A program made the position numbers and the translations under genes. Source: Paenibacillus sp. BIHB 4019 (GTDB lineage Bacteria > Bacillota > Bacilli > Paenibacillales > Paenibacillaceae). Taken from it: DNA of 64,000 bases. Numbering within the stretch: the first letter of the stretch is position 1; the number at the start of each line of letters is the position of its first letter. The stretch lies in assembly GCF_002741035.1 (NCBI RefSeq), contig NZ_CP016808.1:1736001-1800000 (forward strand), in the 5' to 3' direction. Under the pieces are notes generated by a model. The model ran no database searches, was not told where the DNA came from, and was given only the letters and a program-made list of their open reading frames with translations. Below are positions 1 to 9,190 of the stretch, one piece after another.

Positions 1-38
1 CCCTCCAAATGAATATTGTTATTTTTGTTAGGTTATTA

Positions 39-56
39 TATAATAACGTTATGATA
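39..56. promoter_or_regulatory. candidate LacI-family operator upstream of the LacI gene
   Basis: The core ATAACGTTAT is a perfect palindrome with the central CG step usual for LacI-family operators, and it extends imperfectly to about 18 bp. It overlaps a 16-bp palindrome (32-47). A second inverted repeat, AACAAACGTCA (79-89) with TGACGTTTGTT (117-127), lies between it and the start codon. Both would suit autoregulation. The assignment is inferred from position and symmetry only. Confidence 0.4.
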
Positions 57-152
57 AAGCCAGTCTATAACTTTTGCCAACAAACGTCAACGCTGTTATT
101 TAGCGTGATTTTAGCATGACGTTTGTTAGTCCTATCACCTAAGGAGAACAAC

Positions 153-1193
153 ATGCCACGTAAAGTATCGATCCAAATGATCGCCGACCAGCTCGGCCTA
201 TCCAAATATGCGGTATCCCGCGCGCTTAGCGGGAAATCTGGTGTCAGCCAGGCCACACGCGAGCGGGTTTTAGAGTTTGCCAAGACGCTTGGCTACGGGC
301 TTCCTTCCCAGAAGGCGCCTTCCCCCGCTCCCGACGCTGCCTCTTCCTTTGTCCTGATCTGCATGAATCCTTCCAACCGGGTCGATCCTTTTTATTGGCA
401 GCGGGTGCTCGAAGGAATCATTTCCGGCTGCAGCGAGCGAGGGTGGCCTCATGTCATCGTCTCCCAGCCGGTCTCGTTCCCGGCTGTATCCGATTTATCG
501 CCGCAGGAAATTATCGCGCCGCACTTGGACTGGAACAGCTGCCTCGGGCTCATCGTCATGGGCGCATATCCTTATGCGGCCCTTCAGCTTATGGCTCGTA
601 CAGGCAAGCCATTGGTGCTGCTCGACCATAATGAGCCTTTGCTTGATGTGGATTCGGTCAATCATGCGAATATAGAAGCGGGAATTCTTATTGCCCATCA
701 TCTGCTGGTCGCCCAGAAATGCAGAAGCCTTATTTTTCTTGGTGATGATGGCCGTTCTGCCAGCTTTGCCGAAAGACGAATCGGCGTACGGACCGCAATG
801 GAGCGCTACGGCGGATCGAATACGAAGCTGCAGGAGTGGGAGCTGGCCTATGAAGAGAAGGAATGGCTCGCTGCTGCCGCAGAACGGTTTGCCCAGCTGG
901 CACCGGAGCAGCGCCCGGATGCTTGGGTTTGCGCTAATGACGACATCGCCATGCAATGGATGCAGCAGCTGCAGAGGATGGGAGTAGCGGTTCCCCAGCA
1001 GACGCGTGTGTCGGGTATCGACAATGTAGAAGCAGCGGCTCACACCTCTCCTCGGCTCACTACCGTGAACCTCAGCAAGGAGGCGCTTGGCAGCCGTGCA
1101 ATCGAAGCGCTATCGCGCCGCCTAGAACGTCCAGGAACGCCGATGGAGCGGCTGCATCTCAGCGCCACCTTAATTCCGCGAGACTCCGCTTAA
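153..1193 (+). CDS. LacI-family transcriptional regulator
   Basis: A 346-aa regulator with an N-terminal LacI helix-turn-helix (about residues 4-25, with SKYAVSRALSGKSG as the recognition-helix region) and a periplasmic-binding-protein-like effector domain (about 60-340). The ATG at 153 is chosen over an upstream in-frame start because AAGGAGA sits 7 bases before it and the protein then begins directly with the HTH. It converges on the AraC-type regulator gene, with a shared terminator between them. Its effector is unknown; adjacency to the fucosidase/galactosidase locus suggests a sugar released by those enzymes. Palindromes just upstream suggest autoregulation. Confidence 0.88.
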   Translation: MPRKVSIQMIADQLGLSKYAVSRALSGKSGVSQATRERVLEFAKTLGYGLPSQKAPSPAPDAASSFVLICMNPSNRVDPFYWQRVLEGIISGCSERGWPHVIVSQPVSFPAVSDLSPQEIIAPHLDWNSCLGLIVMGAYPYAALQLMARTGKPLVLLDHNEPLLDVDSVNHANIEAGILIAHHLLVAQKCRSLIFLGDDGRSASFAERRIGVRTAMERYGGSNTKLQEWELAYEEKEWLAAAAERFAQLAPEQRPDAWVCANDDIAMQWMQQLQRMGVAVPQQTRVSGIDNVEAAAHTSPRLTTVNLSKEALGSRAIEALSRRLERPGTPMERLHLSATLIPRDSA

Positions 1194-1247
1194 GCAGCGT
1201 ATTTCCGTATAAGCTTGAGCAGCGGCTTTCCCCCTATAAAAGACAAG

Positions 1248-1288
1248 CGGCGATCGTTTTTTTGTGTATTCACAATGAACGATCGCCG
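1248..1288. terminator. bidirectional terminator between convergent regulators
   Basis: An 11-bp perfect stem (CGGCGATCGTT with AACGATCGCCG) is followed by T-rich sequence and preceded by A-rich sequence. It serves the LacI gene on plus and can serve the AraC-type gene ending at 1333 on minus. Confidence 0.7.
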
Positions 1289-1332
1289 TTTATTATTTGC
1301 TAGGGCCGCCCGCGCCGCTCCCTGCCATCTGT

Positions 1333-3546
1333 TCATATCGCCTTGCGGTAATCGCTTGGCGCTACGCCTACTACATTTTTGAATGCCCGATTAAAGGAGT
1401 TGTAGTTGGTATAGCCCACTTCCTCGCTAATTTCCTGAATCGCCCTGTCCGTCTCCAGCATAAGCTGCTTCGCCCGTTCTATACGGTGGCTGATGAGCAA
1501 ATCGACGAACTTCTCGCCAACTTCATCCTTGAACAGCTTGCTTAAATATTTCGGGTTAATATCAAACAGATCGCTTAAATAATTCAGCGAAAGCTCGGGG
1601 TTATTATAATTTTCCTCCACGTATTTGCGGATTTCCAAAATATGCGTCCGATGCTTCTTGCTGCAGCGCATCGCCTGCATCTGCTCCGCCAGCTCCCGAA
1701 ACGTCTCCCAGCAAAGCAGCCGCAGATCATCCAGCACTTCCCATTCCTCCAGCCCGCGAAGGAGACGGTCGAACGAGGCCGACCACAGGTCCTGGTATTC
1801 ACGCGGCAGCTCGGCGAATTCCCGATTATAATGCTGGAACAGCAGCTGCACCGTGTTCATCATTTCCTGACGGGACAATACGGAGGCGCTGATTTGATCA
1901 AACAAACGTTCAAAATGCTTTTCCCACGTTTCATCGGACAGCCGCATCGCTTGCACGAACAGAGAAATCGTCTTAAGAAACTCATATACATCATTTTTGG
2001 AATCCGGCACTTCCCCGCACGAGATTACCCGGTTCATGCCCAGCACCGCTTTATAGCCCAGAGCATGGAAAGCTTCCTTGAGCGAAGCTCTCAAGCCTCG
2101 CAGATCACTCGCAACTCCTCCCGTTCCAATCGTAACGGTAAAGTTCAAATACTGCCCAACCTTCTCCAAATAGCCGGACAGCACCTTGCGCTCAATTTGT
2201 TCAGACAACGCCGTTTCGGAAAGCCAAAGAATCGCATGCAGCCGGCGCTCTGAAATCCATTCCGCCCATACGTCCGCCCCTTCCTGCTGGGCACTTTCTT
2301 GCAGCACAGTGGAAAGGACGAACTTGAGCAGCGTCTGGTCATGCTGATGATAATCGGCGGCAAATTGCGGATAACGGTCAATTTCCACAACCATGACCAT
2401 CCATCTGCTATCCAGCTCCGGAAGCTTAAACTTCGCTATTTCAGCCTGCAGTTCGCTGTCGGTGAAACGGCGCGTTCCTTCAAGCAGCTCCTGAAAAAAA
2501 TATTTCTTTTGCAAAATTAGATTTTCTTCGTATTTTTCTTGATATTGCTTCGTTTGATCGATCATCCGCTCAAGCGTATTTTGAATAAACCGGAACTCAT
2601 TTTCTTTCGCGGAGCTCGTACCCGGTTGTTTTTGCGAGGCGACTGTCTGAATTAGCGTCACAATTTGCTGGATAGGCTTGTAGTTTCTCCGAGTGACGTA
2701 AACGACCCAGATGACGCCAATTAGAACAACTGCGATCGCGAAAGCAAACCATATATTATAAAATTGCAGCGCAAATTTAACGACTTTTCCGTTATTAATA
2801 CCCGTCTCTACCTTCCAACCGCTGTAGCTGGACGTAAAGGTTGAGAAAACCTCGCCAGAGGCAGGCTTAGCGCCCGTGCCTTGAGCCGTCTGCTCATCCC
2901 ACAAATTCCCGCCAGAGCTGCTGATCACATTGACGAAGGTGTATTCGGGATCATACATTTGCATAATCGACTTCCGCAGCGTTTGCAAATCCACATTGAC
3001 GACCACAAGGCCCGTTCCGCCCTCCATGCCGCGCACAAGCGTTACGACCTGCTGCGCCGATTGCGAAGGAAGAGCTTTGAAATTTCTGAAATCGACCCAT
3101 TTTCGCGTCGGGTTGCTGCGGCTTTCTTCTATAAAAGAGGCGTCCGGAAACTCCTCAATCGGTACCGCCTTCCCGTTGCTGAATACGATATCGTCCTTGT
3201 AGCGGACCAAATAGATGGAATCGATCAATGGGAAATTGATTTTCAGCTCATCAATAACGTCAAGAACCTGAATGCCCGCGTACACATCATTGGTGCCAGC
3301 AGCCGTATAATAATTTTTCAAATCCGGATTCGTCAAAATTTCCCGCAGCACTTTAAAATCAATTGAGCGCAGCGAATTGTCCAAATACTGCATCACTTGG
3401 GACGCCAGAAATTCATTGGCCTTTAAAGCCTCCTTGCGATTTTGCTCATTGAACAGCTGAAAGAAAATAATAAACAATATCGTCGTCACAATAAAAAAGA
3501 CTGGCAAATAGGACAGCAGCAAACGCCTAAACCAATTGTTGTTCAT
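1333..3546 (-). CDS. membrane-bound AraC-family regulator (YesN-like, extracellular sensor)
   Basis: A 737-aa protein with a transmembrane segment at about 9-31, an extracellular sensor region (about 35-260, similar in layout to Cache-type sensors), a second membrane segment (263-285), a long cytoplasmic linker, and an AraC double helix-turn-helix at about 640-737. The start has GGGGG and GGAG just upstream. Proteins of this type in Paenibacillus usually sense or control sugar uptake next to ABC importer genes. Here it follows the solute-binding lipoprotein gene on the same strand, so control of that importer is likely. It has no kinase domain, so signalling would be direct from sensor to DNA. 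Confidence 0.88.
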   Translation of the reverse strand: MNNNWFRRLLLSYLPVFFIVTTILFIIFFQLFNEQNRKEALKANEFLASQVMQYLDNSLRSIDFKVLREILTNPDLKNYYTAAGTNDVYAGIQVLDVIDELKINFPLIDSIYLVRYKDDIVFSNGKAVPIEEFPDASFIEESRSNPTRKWVDFRNFKALPSQSAQQVVTLVRGMEGGTGLVVVNVDLQTLRKSIMQMYDPEYTFVNVISSSGGNLWDEQTAQGTGAKPASGEVFSTFTSSYSGWKVETGINNGKVVKFALQFYNIWFAFAIAVVLIGVIWVVYVTRRNYKPIQQIVTLIQTVASQKQPGTSSAKENEFRFIQNTLERMIDQTKQYQEKYEENLILQKKYFFQELLEGTRRFTDSELQAEIAKFKLPELDSRWMVMVVEIDRYPQFAADYHQHDQTLLKFVLSTVLQESAQQEGADVWAEWISERRLHAILWLSETALSEQIERKVLSGYLEKVGQYLNFTVTIGTGGVASDLRGLRASLKEAFHALGYKAVLGMNRVISCGEVPDSKNDVYEFLKTISLFVQAMRLSDETWEKHFERLFDQISASVLSRQEMMNTVQLLFQHYNREFAELPREYQDLWSASFDRLLRGLEEWEVLDDLRLLCWETFRELAEQMQAMRCSKKHRTHILEIRKYVEENYNNPELSLNYLSDLFDINPKYLSKLFKDEVGEKFVDLLISHRIERAKQLMLETDRAIQEISEEVGYTNYNSFNRAFKNVVGVAPSDYRKAI

Positions 3547-3700
3547 CTCCGAGGTCCCCCCTCACTTTTTATACACGTGACAACAACCTTCAAAATCTTC
3601 ATTTATTATATAGGATGAAACGGGACCGTCATAGGAGAAGACCGCTCCGAGTCATGTCTGACAACAAGGAGCAGCCCCGAGAATAAACGTTTATGCTGTT

Positions 3701-5338
3701 TTATTTTTTCTCAATCGCACGCTGGTAGATCGCCAAATAATTGCTCAGGCCCAGTCCATTGAAGCCATTGACATAGCTGTCCCAATCCTTCTCAATGCTC
3801 TTGTTGCCCAGTATGAATTGCGCCATATTCGTCTGCACATAATCTTTCACGGCGGTTGTCAGCTGAGCAGCTGCTTCCGTATCCTCTGGACGAATAAAGA
3901 CGTTCGATGGATACACTTCCTTCGGCGCATAAGGCGCATACACATTCGTCGCCTGTGCCAGACGAGTGCCGTAGCCTTCGGACACTAGAGGGTCCTGCCC
4001 TTCTACGAACAAGTTGCGGAACGTATTGGACAAATCATGTGCGCCAATTTGCGACCAGCTTTCGTTAACGACGACGTTCGGATCACGCTCAGGCAGGTTG
4101 TAGTAGCTGTACTTGGCAGGCTCGCCATTAATATTTTTCTCATCAGCACCTGCCATTTGCCAGCCCTTGCCCTCCGTCGGGCCGTACTCCGCATAAAGCG
4201 CGCCTTCTTCGCTGAACATGTAATCGATAATTTCAATCGCGGCGATTTGCTGCGCTTCCGAAGCTTTATTCGTAATCGCAAACTCGAATTCGCCTACGCT
4301 TTGCGTAGCGCCTGTCGTTTGCACACCATCCGGCCCCTTGAGCGGAGGCACGATATCCCAGTGCTGATGGCGCGTAATCGTCTTATCATACGTATTGACC
4401 AGGTAGCTTACGAGCGCAGTCGTAATGGAACCAACCACTTCGTCGCCTTCCCTGTTGCCTAGCTGTCCTACCGCTTGATCATTCTGTGTAAAAGCAGCCG
4501 GGTCGATCAGGCCTTCCGAATACAGCTTGTGCATATATTCCAGACCCTTCTTCCAGCCCTCTTGATTAGCAGCAAAATCAACCTTGCCGTCATTAACGAT
4601 TAAATATTTGTCGTTGTCGTTATAGATGAAGCTATTCATTAAATAAGCGTCAATATTCCCGTTCCACACATATTTGTTGGGAGCACCTGTAAGCGGAATT
4701 TCATCGGCTTTGCCATTGCCGTTAGGATCTTTTTCTTTAAAAGCTTTAAGAACCGTGTACAGCTCATCGGTCGTGGTCGGCATTTCTAGCCCAACCTTGT
4801 CGAGCCAATCGGTATTGATCCAATATTTTTGCGCATACGTACAGTGGTAGCACTCATTAAAAATAGGCAGGGCATAAATGTTGCCATCCGGAGCCGTAAT
4901 CGCCTCTTTGAAATACGGTTTTTCTTCCATAATCTTTGTCAGATTCGGAGCATGCTTCGCAATTAAATCGTTCAGCCCAAGGAAGATCCCTTGGCTACCG
5001 TACGTTTGAAGGTCTGAGGTTGTAAACTTGCCGTGGAGGAATACTTCGGGATAATCGCCGCTGGCCAGCAGCAGCTGTCTGCGATCCTGGAGCGCGTCAG
5101 TTGGAGCGAGGTCCCATTTCAGCTTCACGTCAAACTTGTTTTCAATGAATTTCGTGAACTCGTTATCTTCCATAGGCGCTTTGCCTTGTGGAGCAAAAAA
5201 AGTCATCGTTACAGGCCCTGTGCTCTCTCCGCTGCCGCCACTGCTCTGTGTATTATTGCTGGATGCGGAGCTGCAAGCCGACAGTACGGCTACCGTAGTA
5301 AAAACAAGCAACAACATCGAAATCCAAGATTTTTTCAA
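3701..5338 (-). CDS. ABC importer solute-binding lipoprotein (LplA type)
   Basis: A 545-aa extracellular solute-binding protein. It begins with a lipoprotein signal peptide with lipobox LSAC (Cys22) followed by a Ser/Gly-rich tether, and it has the large size of the family that pairs with LplB- and YtcP-type permeases, which carry oligosaccharides. The pro-gene order on the minus strand is permease, permease, binding protein, membrane AraC regulator. No ATPase gene is present nearby; this family normally shares an MsmX-type ATPase. Genes further upstream suggest fucosylated or galactosylated oligosaccharides as cargo (inference). Confidence 0.9.
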   Translation of the reverse strand: MKKSWISMLLLVFTTVAVLSACSSASSNNTQSSGGSGESTGPVTMTFFAPQGKAPMEDNEFTKFIENKFDVKLKWDLAPTDALQDRRQLLLASGDYPEVFLHGKFTTSDLQTYGSQGIFLGLNDLIAKHAPNLTKIMEEKPYFKEAITAPDGNIYALPIFNECYHCTYAQKYWINTDWLDKVGLEMPTTTDELYTVLKAFKEKDPNGNGKADEIPLTGAPNKYVWNGNIDAYLMNSFIYNDNDKYLIVNDGKVDFAANQEGWKKGLEYMHKLYSEGLIDPAAFTQNDQAVGQLGNREGDEVVGSITTALVSYLVNTYDKTITRHQHWDIVPPLKGPDGVQTTGATQSVGEFEFAITNKASEAQQIAAIEIIDYMFSEEGALYAEYGPTEGKGWQMAGADEKNINGEPAKYSYYNLPERDPNVVVNESWSQIGAHDLSNTFRNLFVEGQDPLVSEGYGTRLAQATNVYAPYAPKEVYPSNVFIRPEDTEAAAQLTTAVKDYVQTNMAQFILGNKSIEKDWDSYVNGFNGLGLSNYLAIYQRAIEKK

Positions 5339-5485
5339 ACCAGACTCCTCCTTTTAATGAACGCCATTTAAATGATTGTTACTGCACTATTTTGTGACTG
5401 CCCTATATGGAACCCTGTCCCGGAAGCCCGCCAGACCTTCGCCCCCTTCCACAAAAGCTTCCGGATGGTAGTTATGGCAAATGCC

Positions 5486-6385
5486 CTACCCTTTCAAGGA
5501 ACCAACCATAACCCCTTTGACGAAATGGCGTTGCACGAATGGATACATAATCAAAATCGGGATGCTCGCTACAACAATCAAGGCGTATTTGAGCACCTGC
5601 TCGAACCCTTGATCGCGGAGCTGCTGGCTCGTATTGGCGAGCATCGCCGGATCGGCCGCATTCAGAATGAGCAAATTGCGCAGCACGTATTGCAGCGGGA
5701 ACAAGTTTTCAGAGCGCAAATAAATGAGGGCATCAAAGTAAGCATTCCAATGGCCTACCGCATACATGAGCGTCATAACCGCCAAAATCGGCTTCGACAA
5801 GGGCAGCACAACGCTGACTAAATAACGAATGTCCTTGCAGCCATCGACCTCAGCGGCCTCCCGCAACTCATCCGGAATGGACGATTGGAAAAAGGTTCGG
5901 GCGACGATCACTTGAAATACCGCCAGCGCCCCCGGCAGCCACATCGCCCAGCGGGTATCGAGCAGGTGAAGATCCTTCATCAGCAAGTACGTCGGAATCA
6001 GGCCGCCATCGAAAAACATCGTAATCATCATGAAAATAATGATGGCGCCGCGGCCATAGAATGTCCGGCGGGATAACGGATACGCCAGCATCACCGTCAG
6101 GATGACATTGATCGCCGTACCGACTACCGTGTAGATGATCGTATTATAAAAACCCATCATCAGCTGCGTGCTTTTAAAAATCGAGACATACGCCTTAATG
6201 TTGAAATCGATCGGCAGCAGCCATATTTGCCCGGCTGTAACCGCCCGGGAGGAGCTGAAGGAGGAACTGACGATATAGAGCAGCGGGTATGCGACGACGA
6301 TCAGCACCAGCACGAGAAACAAATAATTGATGCCCATAAAGACACGGTCGCTGAGCGGGTCTTTAATTCGATTCCGATTAAACAT
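5486..6385 (-). CDS. carbohydrate ABC transporter permease (YtcP/LplC type)
   Basis: A 299-aa membrane protein with about six hydrophobic segments and the EAA-type cytoplasmic loop (ELREAAEVDGCKD, about 173-185) that contacts the ATPase. It ends with the VKGVMVGSLKG tail common to YtcP-like permeases. It begins 18 bases after the partner permease stops, so the two are very probably co-transcribed. Together with its partner it should form the channel for the binding protein encoded next. Confidence 0.92.
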   Translation of the reverse strand: MFNRNRIKDPLSDRVFMGINYLFLVLVLIVVAYPLLYIVSSSFSSSRAVTAGQIWLLPIDFNIKAYVSIFKSTQLMMGFYNTIIYTVVGTAINVILTVMLAYPLSRRTFYGRGAIIIFMMITMFFDGGLIPTYLLMKDLHLLDTRWAMWLPGALAVFQVIVARTFFQSSIPDELREAAEVDGCKDIRYLVSVVLPLSKPILAVMTLMYAVGHWNAYFDALIYLRSENLFPLQYVLRNLLILNAADPAMLANTSQQLRDQGFEQVLKYALIVVASIPILIMYPFVQRHFVKGVMVGSLKG

Positions 6386-6403
6386 AGATGGCTTCCTCCT
6401 CCT

Positions 6404-7393
6404 TTACCATAAGCTGTTCTTGCTGACTTTCCGGGAAACTGCATTGACCAAAATAAGCAAAATCAGGTTGATGATTGAATTAAACAATCCAACTGCCGAG
6501 GAAAAGCTGAAATTCGCTCCAATTAATCCGACCTTGTATACATAGGTGGAAATGACCTCCGAAGCGCTCGTATTCAGCGGATTTTGCATTAAATAAATTT
6601 TCTCAAAGCCGACGCCCATAATGCTGCCAAGATTCAAAATCAGCAGGATGACGGTGACGGGGATGAGGCTCGGAATGTCGATATGCCATATTTTTTTGAG
6701 CCGGGAGGCCCCATCCATTCGGGCTGCTTCATAGAGCGAGGGGTCAACCCCAGCAAGCGCAGCAATATAAATAATTGAAGAATAGCCCATCCCCTGCCAT
6801 ACACCCGACCATACATAAATCGATTTAAAATATTCCGGTATGCCCATAAAGTTGGTCATGGTCATGCCAAGGAAGGTAAACAGCCGGTCAACGACCCCGA
6901 CATGCGGCGACAGCATCAAAATAATAATCGATACCATAACGACCGTCGAAATAAAATGCGGGGCGTAGGTGACCATCTGCACCGTCTTTTTGAAATAGCC
7001 CGTTCGCAGCTCATTGAGCGCCAAAGCCAGCAGGATCGGAATCGGAAAACCCGCAATCAGCGTATAGAGGCTGATGCCAATCGTATTTTTAAGCAGCAGC
7101 CAGAAGTTTGGAGAGTTAAAGAAGGTTTCAAAATGTTTAAGCCCTACCCAGGGACTTCCCCAAATGCCCTGAACGACGCTGTAGTTTTTGAAGGCAATTT
7201 GCACGCCAGCCATCGGCATGTACTTGAAGATCAATAAATACAGCACCGGAGGAAGCACCAATAAATACAGCTGCCAATGCCTTTTCAGACTTTTAAGGAA
7301 GGGGTGCTCTATTTTGCGCCCGCTCTGGCTCATGCTTTTTGGGGGCTTCGTTCGCGCTGGTATCGTACCCGAGTTCTGACTCATCTGCATCAT
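6404..7393 (-). CDS. carbohydrate ABC transporter permease (LplB type)
   Basis: A membrane permease of about 329 aa with a hydrophilic N-terminus, six predicted membrane segments and an EAA loop (LYEAARMDGASR). It is first in the importer operon. The first ATG touches the GAGGG ribosome binding site; the in-frame ATG at 7384 has better spacing and may be the true start. The long upstream region (7394-7600) holds the likely promoter. Confidence 0.9.
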   Translation of the reverse strand: MMQMSQNSGTIPARTKPPKSMSQSGRKIEHPFLKSLKRHWQLYLLVLPPVLYLLIFKYMPMAGVQIAFKNYSVVQGIWGSPWVGLKHFETFFNSPNFWLLLKNTIGISLYTLIAGFPIPILLALALNELRTGYFKKTVQMVTYAPHFISTVVMVSIIILMLSPHVGVVDRLFTFLGMTMTNFMGIPEYFKSIYVWSGVWQGMGYSSIIYIAALAGVDPSLYEAARMDGASRLKKIWHIDIPSLIPVTVILLILNLGSIMGVGFEKIYLMQNPLNTSASEVISTYVYKVGLIGANFSFSSAVGLFNSIINLILLILVNAVSRKVSKNSLW

Positions 7394-7410
7394 TCCCTCT
7401 ATATTTTAAT

Positions 7411-7515
7411 GTAATAATACCTAACGCAAATATCGTTATGCAGCTTGTTTTTTCGATGAAACTTCTTCATCGCGTTATTCGTGTAAACTATTCTATCAGG
7501 TAGCGCTTTCTTGCA
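7411..7515. promoter_or_regulatory. upstream region of importer operon with candidate operators
   Basis: TAACG (7422-7426) and CGTTA (7434-7438) form an inverted pair, and the latter lies in ATATCGTTATG, which resembles motifs near 43-53 and 16656-16667. Around 7500-7512, minus-strand AAAGCGCTA resembles the core of a CcpA cre site. Assignments are by motif only. The rest of the gap to 7679 shows nothing else I can name. Confidence 0.3.
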
Positions 7516-7678
7516 TTGATCGTACCTTGAGTCGGGCCAATTGTGCAATTTGCATTTTTCTCACACCTCTCCATATTCCAGAAACCCTTGTAAAATCAAG
7601 GAAAAACGGTGCTTTCCTCTCTTTTTTCGCCAGTGGATAACGGAGAGGCTAGGCAGAAGGGGATGAGGACGCCACGCA

Positions 7679-7717
7679 AAAAAAATCCCGAGGGACACGG
7701 ATTCTCCCCCGGGATTT
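7679..7717 (-). terminator. terminator after the first GH29 gene
   Basis: On the minus strand AAATCCCGGGGG pairs with CCCTCGGGATTT and is followed by a run of T residues. It lies just after the fucosidase stop and so marks the end of the fucoside enzyme operon, separating it from the importer genes. Confidence 0.8.
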
Positions 7718-7730
7718 CGAATGACGCTTA

Positions 7731-9179
7731 TTACGATGTTAACAATCGGAACGTTTGTGTGATGGGCGCCTGCTCGGTAATGGACGCTTGCGGCAGCTTT
7801 ACAGCCACTCCAGCTTCCGTTCGGGTAAACGCAACGTCCCCTTGATCATCCGCTCCAACAAGCTCAATTCGCTCCACATGGCCTGAGTATGGAATGACGA
7901 GCTGTTGATCGACCGCCTCATTTTCATTTGCGTATAGGCGGAAAGCATACGTTACATTATCCTTGCAAGTAAATGCCCAATCTCCTGTAAAATAAGGACC
8001 GCAAATCCGCGTTCCGTAAATGCCCTCGCCATGTACATTCAACCAAGCGCCAAGCTCCTTGATGCTCTTAACCGCACCTGCCGGCAGGCGGCCATCCGGC
8101 TGCGGCCCTACATTCAGCGCTAAATTCCCACCCTTGGCTACAACCTCCAGCAAAATATGGGCAAGCTGCCTAGCCGTCTTATACTTATCATCGAAGGCAT
8201 ACGCAAAGGAGTTGCCAATCGTAATGCAGCTTTCCCATGGAATATTCATCGGCTGCTCTGGAATCGTCTGCTCTGGCGTTACAATGTTCTCATAAGGCCC
8301 GCCAACCGTACGATCGGCAGCTAGAAGCCATGGCTGCGTCTTGCGCGCCCGCTCCACAACCTCGCCCAGGCGGATATCCTGCCCCTTCCGGCCTTCCCGC
8401 ACCCAGCCTGCATCGAGCCAGAGACATTCAATTCGGCCGTATTTCGTCAGCAGCTCCATAATCTGCTCATGCGTAAACTCTACGAACTTCTCCCAAAGCC
8501 AAGGATACTGCTCGGGATCATAGGAAGGCCCGCGCCACATATGATGTCCACGCTCCATGCCCGGTGCCCAGTAATAAGGCGTATGCCAGTCCGCTTTGGA
8601 AAAATAAGCCGAGATGCCCAGCCCCCGCGCCCGGAAAGCATCAAACAGCGTACGGCAAATGTCAGCGTATTTATGCTTATGAAATGGCGTGTCCGCTCCC
8701 GTAATGCGATAATCCGTCGTATGCGTGTCCCACATGCAGAAGCCGTCATGATGCTTCGTCGTGAACAGAAAATATTTAAAGCCGTTGTCGGCGGCTAAAT
8801 CCGCCCACACCTCCGGCTGAAAGCGAATCGGGTTGAACGTTTTATTCAGATCGAAGTATTCGCGCTTGAAGTGCTCCATGTCGTCGGTCCAATCCACATC
8901 ATGGCGGGACCAATCTCCGTCGTCATCGCTTAGCGCCCAGGATTCCACCAGCCCCAGCTGTGAATAAGGCCCCCAATGCATCATTAGGCCAAGCTTCTGG
9001 TCCTTGAACCATTCCAACCGCTCATTCAGCAGCGGCTCCTCGGGCCTCACCCATTCTTCCTCTTTGCTGAAATGGTGGACGCCAGCCTCAACGACGTCCG
9101 TTTCCTGCTCATGCTCTTGTTCCAGTTCCATTTTCAGTTCCTGATCCAGCAAAATATCCTTTGGTTCGCTCCCACTCAT
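7731..9179 (-). CDS. alpha-L-fucosidase, GH29 family
   Basis: A cytoplasmic protein of 482 aa without signal peptide. The N-terminal GH29 barrel shows the typical early stretch LGLMMHWGPYSQLG, the KHHDGFCMWD motif, and the nucleophile Asp in ECLWLDAGW. Family members cleave terminal alpha-L-fucose with retention. The ATG at 9179 is preferred because GGAG ends 8 bases before it, just after the stop of the upstream oxidoreductase; an in-frame extension to 9239 would overlap that gene. It is the last gene of the operon. An acidic Glu-rich N-terminal stretch (about 15-28) is unusual for the family. Confidence 0.88.
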   Translation of the reverse strand: MSGSEPKDILLDQELKMELEQEHEQETDVVEAGVHHFSKEEEWVRPEEPLLNERLEWFKDQKLGLMMHWGPYSQLGLVESWALSDDDGDWSRHDVDWTDDMEHFKREYFDLNKTFNPIRFQPEVWADLAADNGFKYFLFTTKHHDGFCMWDTHTTDYRITGADTPFHKHKYADICRTLFDAFRARGLGISAYFSKADWHTPYYWAPGMERGHHMWRGPSYDPEQYPWLWEKFVEFTHEQIMELLTKYGRIECLWLDAGWVREGRKGQDIRLGEVVERARKTQPWLLAADRTVGGPYENIVTPEQTIPEQPMNIPWESCITIGNSFAYAFDDKYKTARQLAHILLEVVAKGGNLALNVGPQPDGRLPAGAVKSIKELGAWLNVHGEGIYGTRICGPYFTGDWAFTCKDNVTYAFRLYANENEAVDQQLVIPYSGHVERIELVGADDQGDVAFTRTEAGVAVKLPQASITEQAPITQTFRLLTS

Positions 9180-9190
9180 CGCCATCGCTC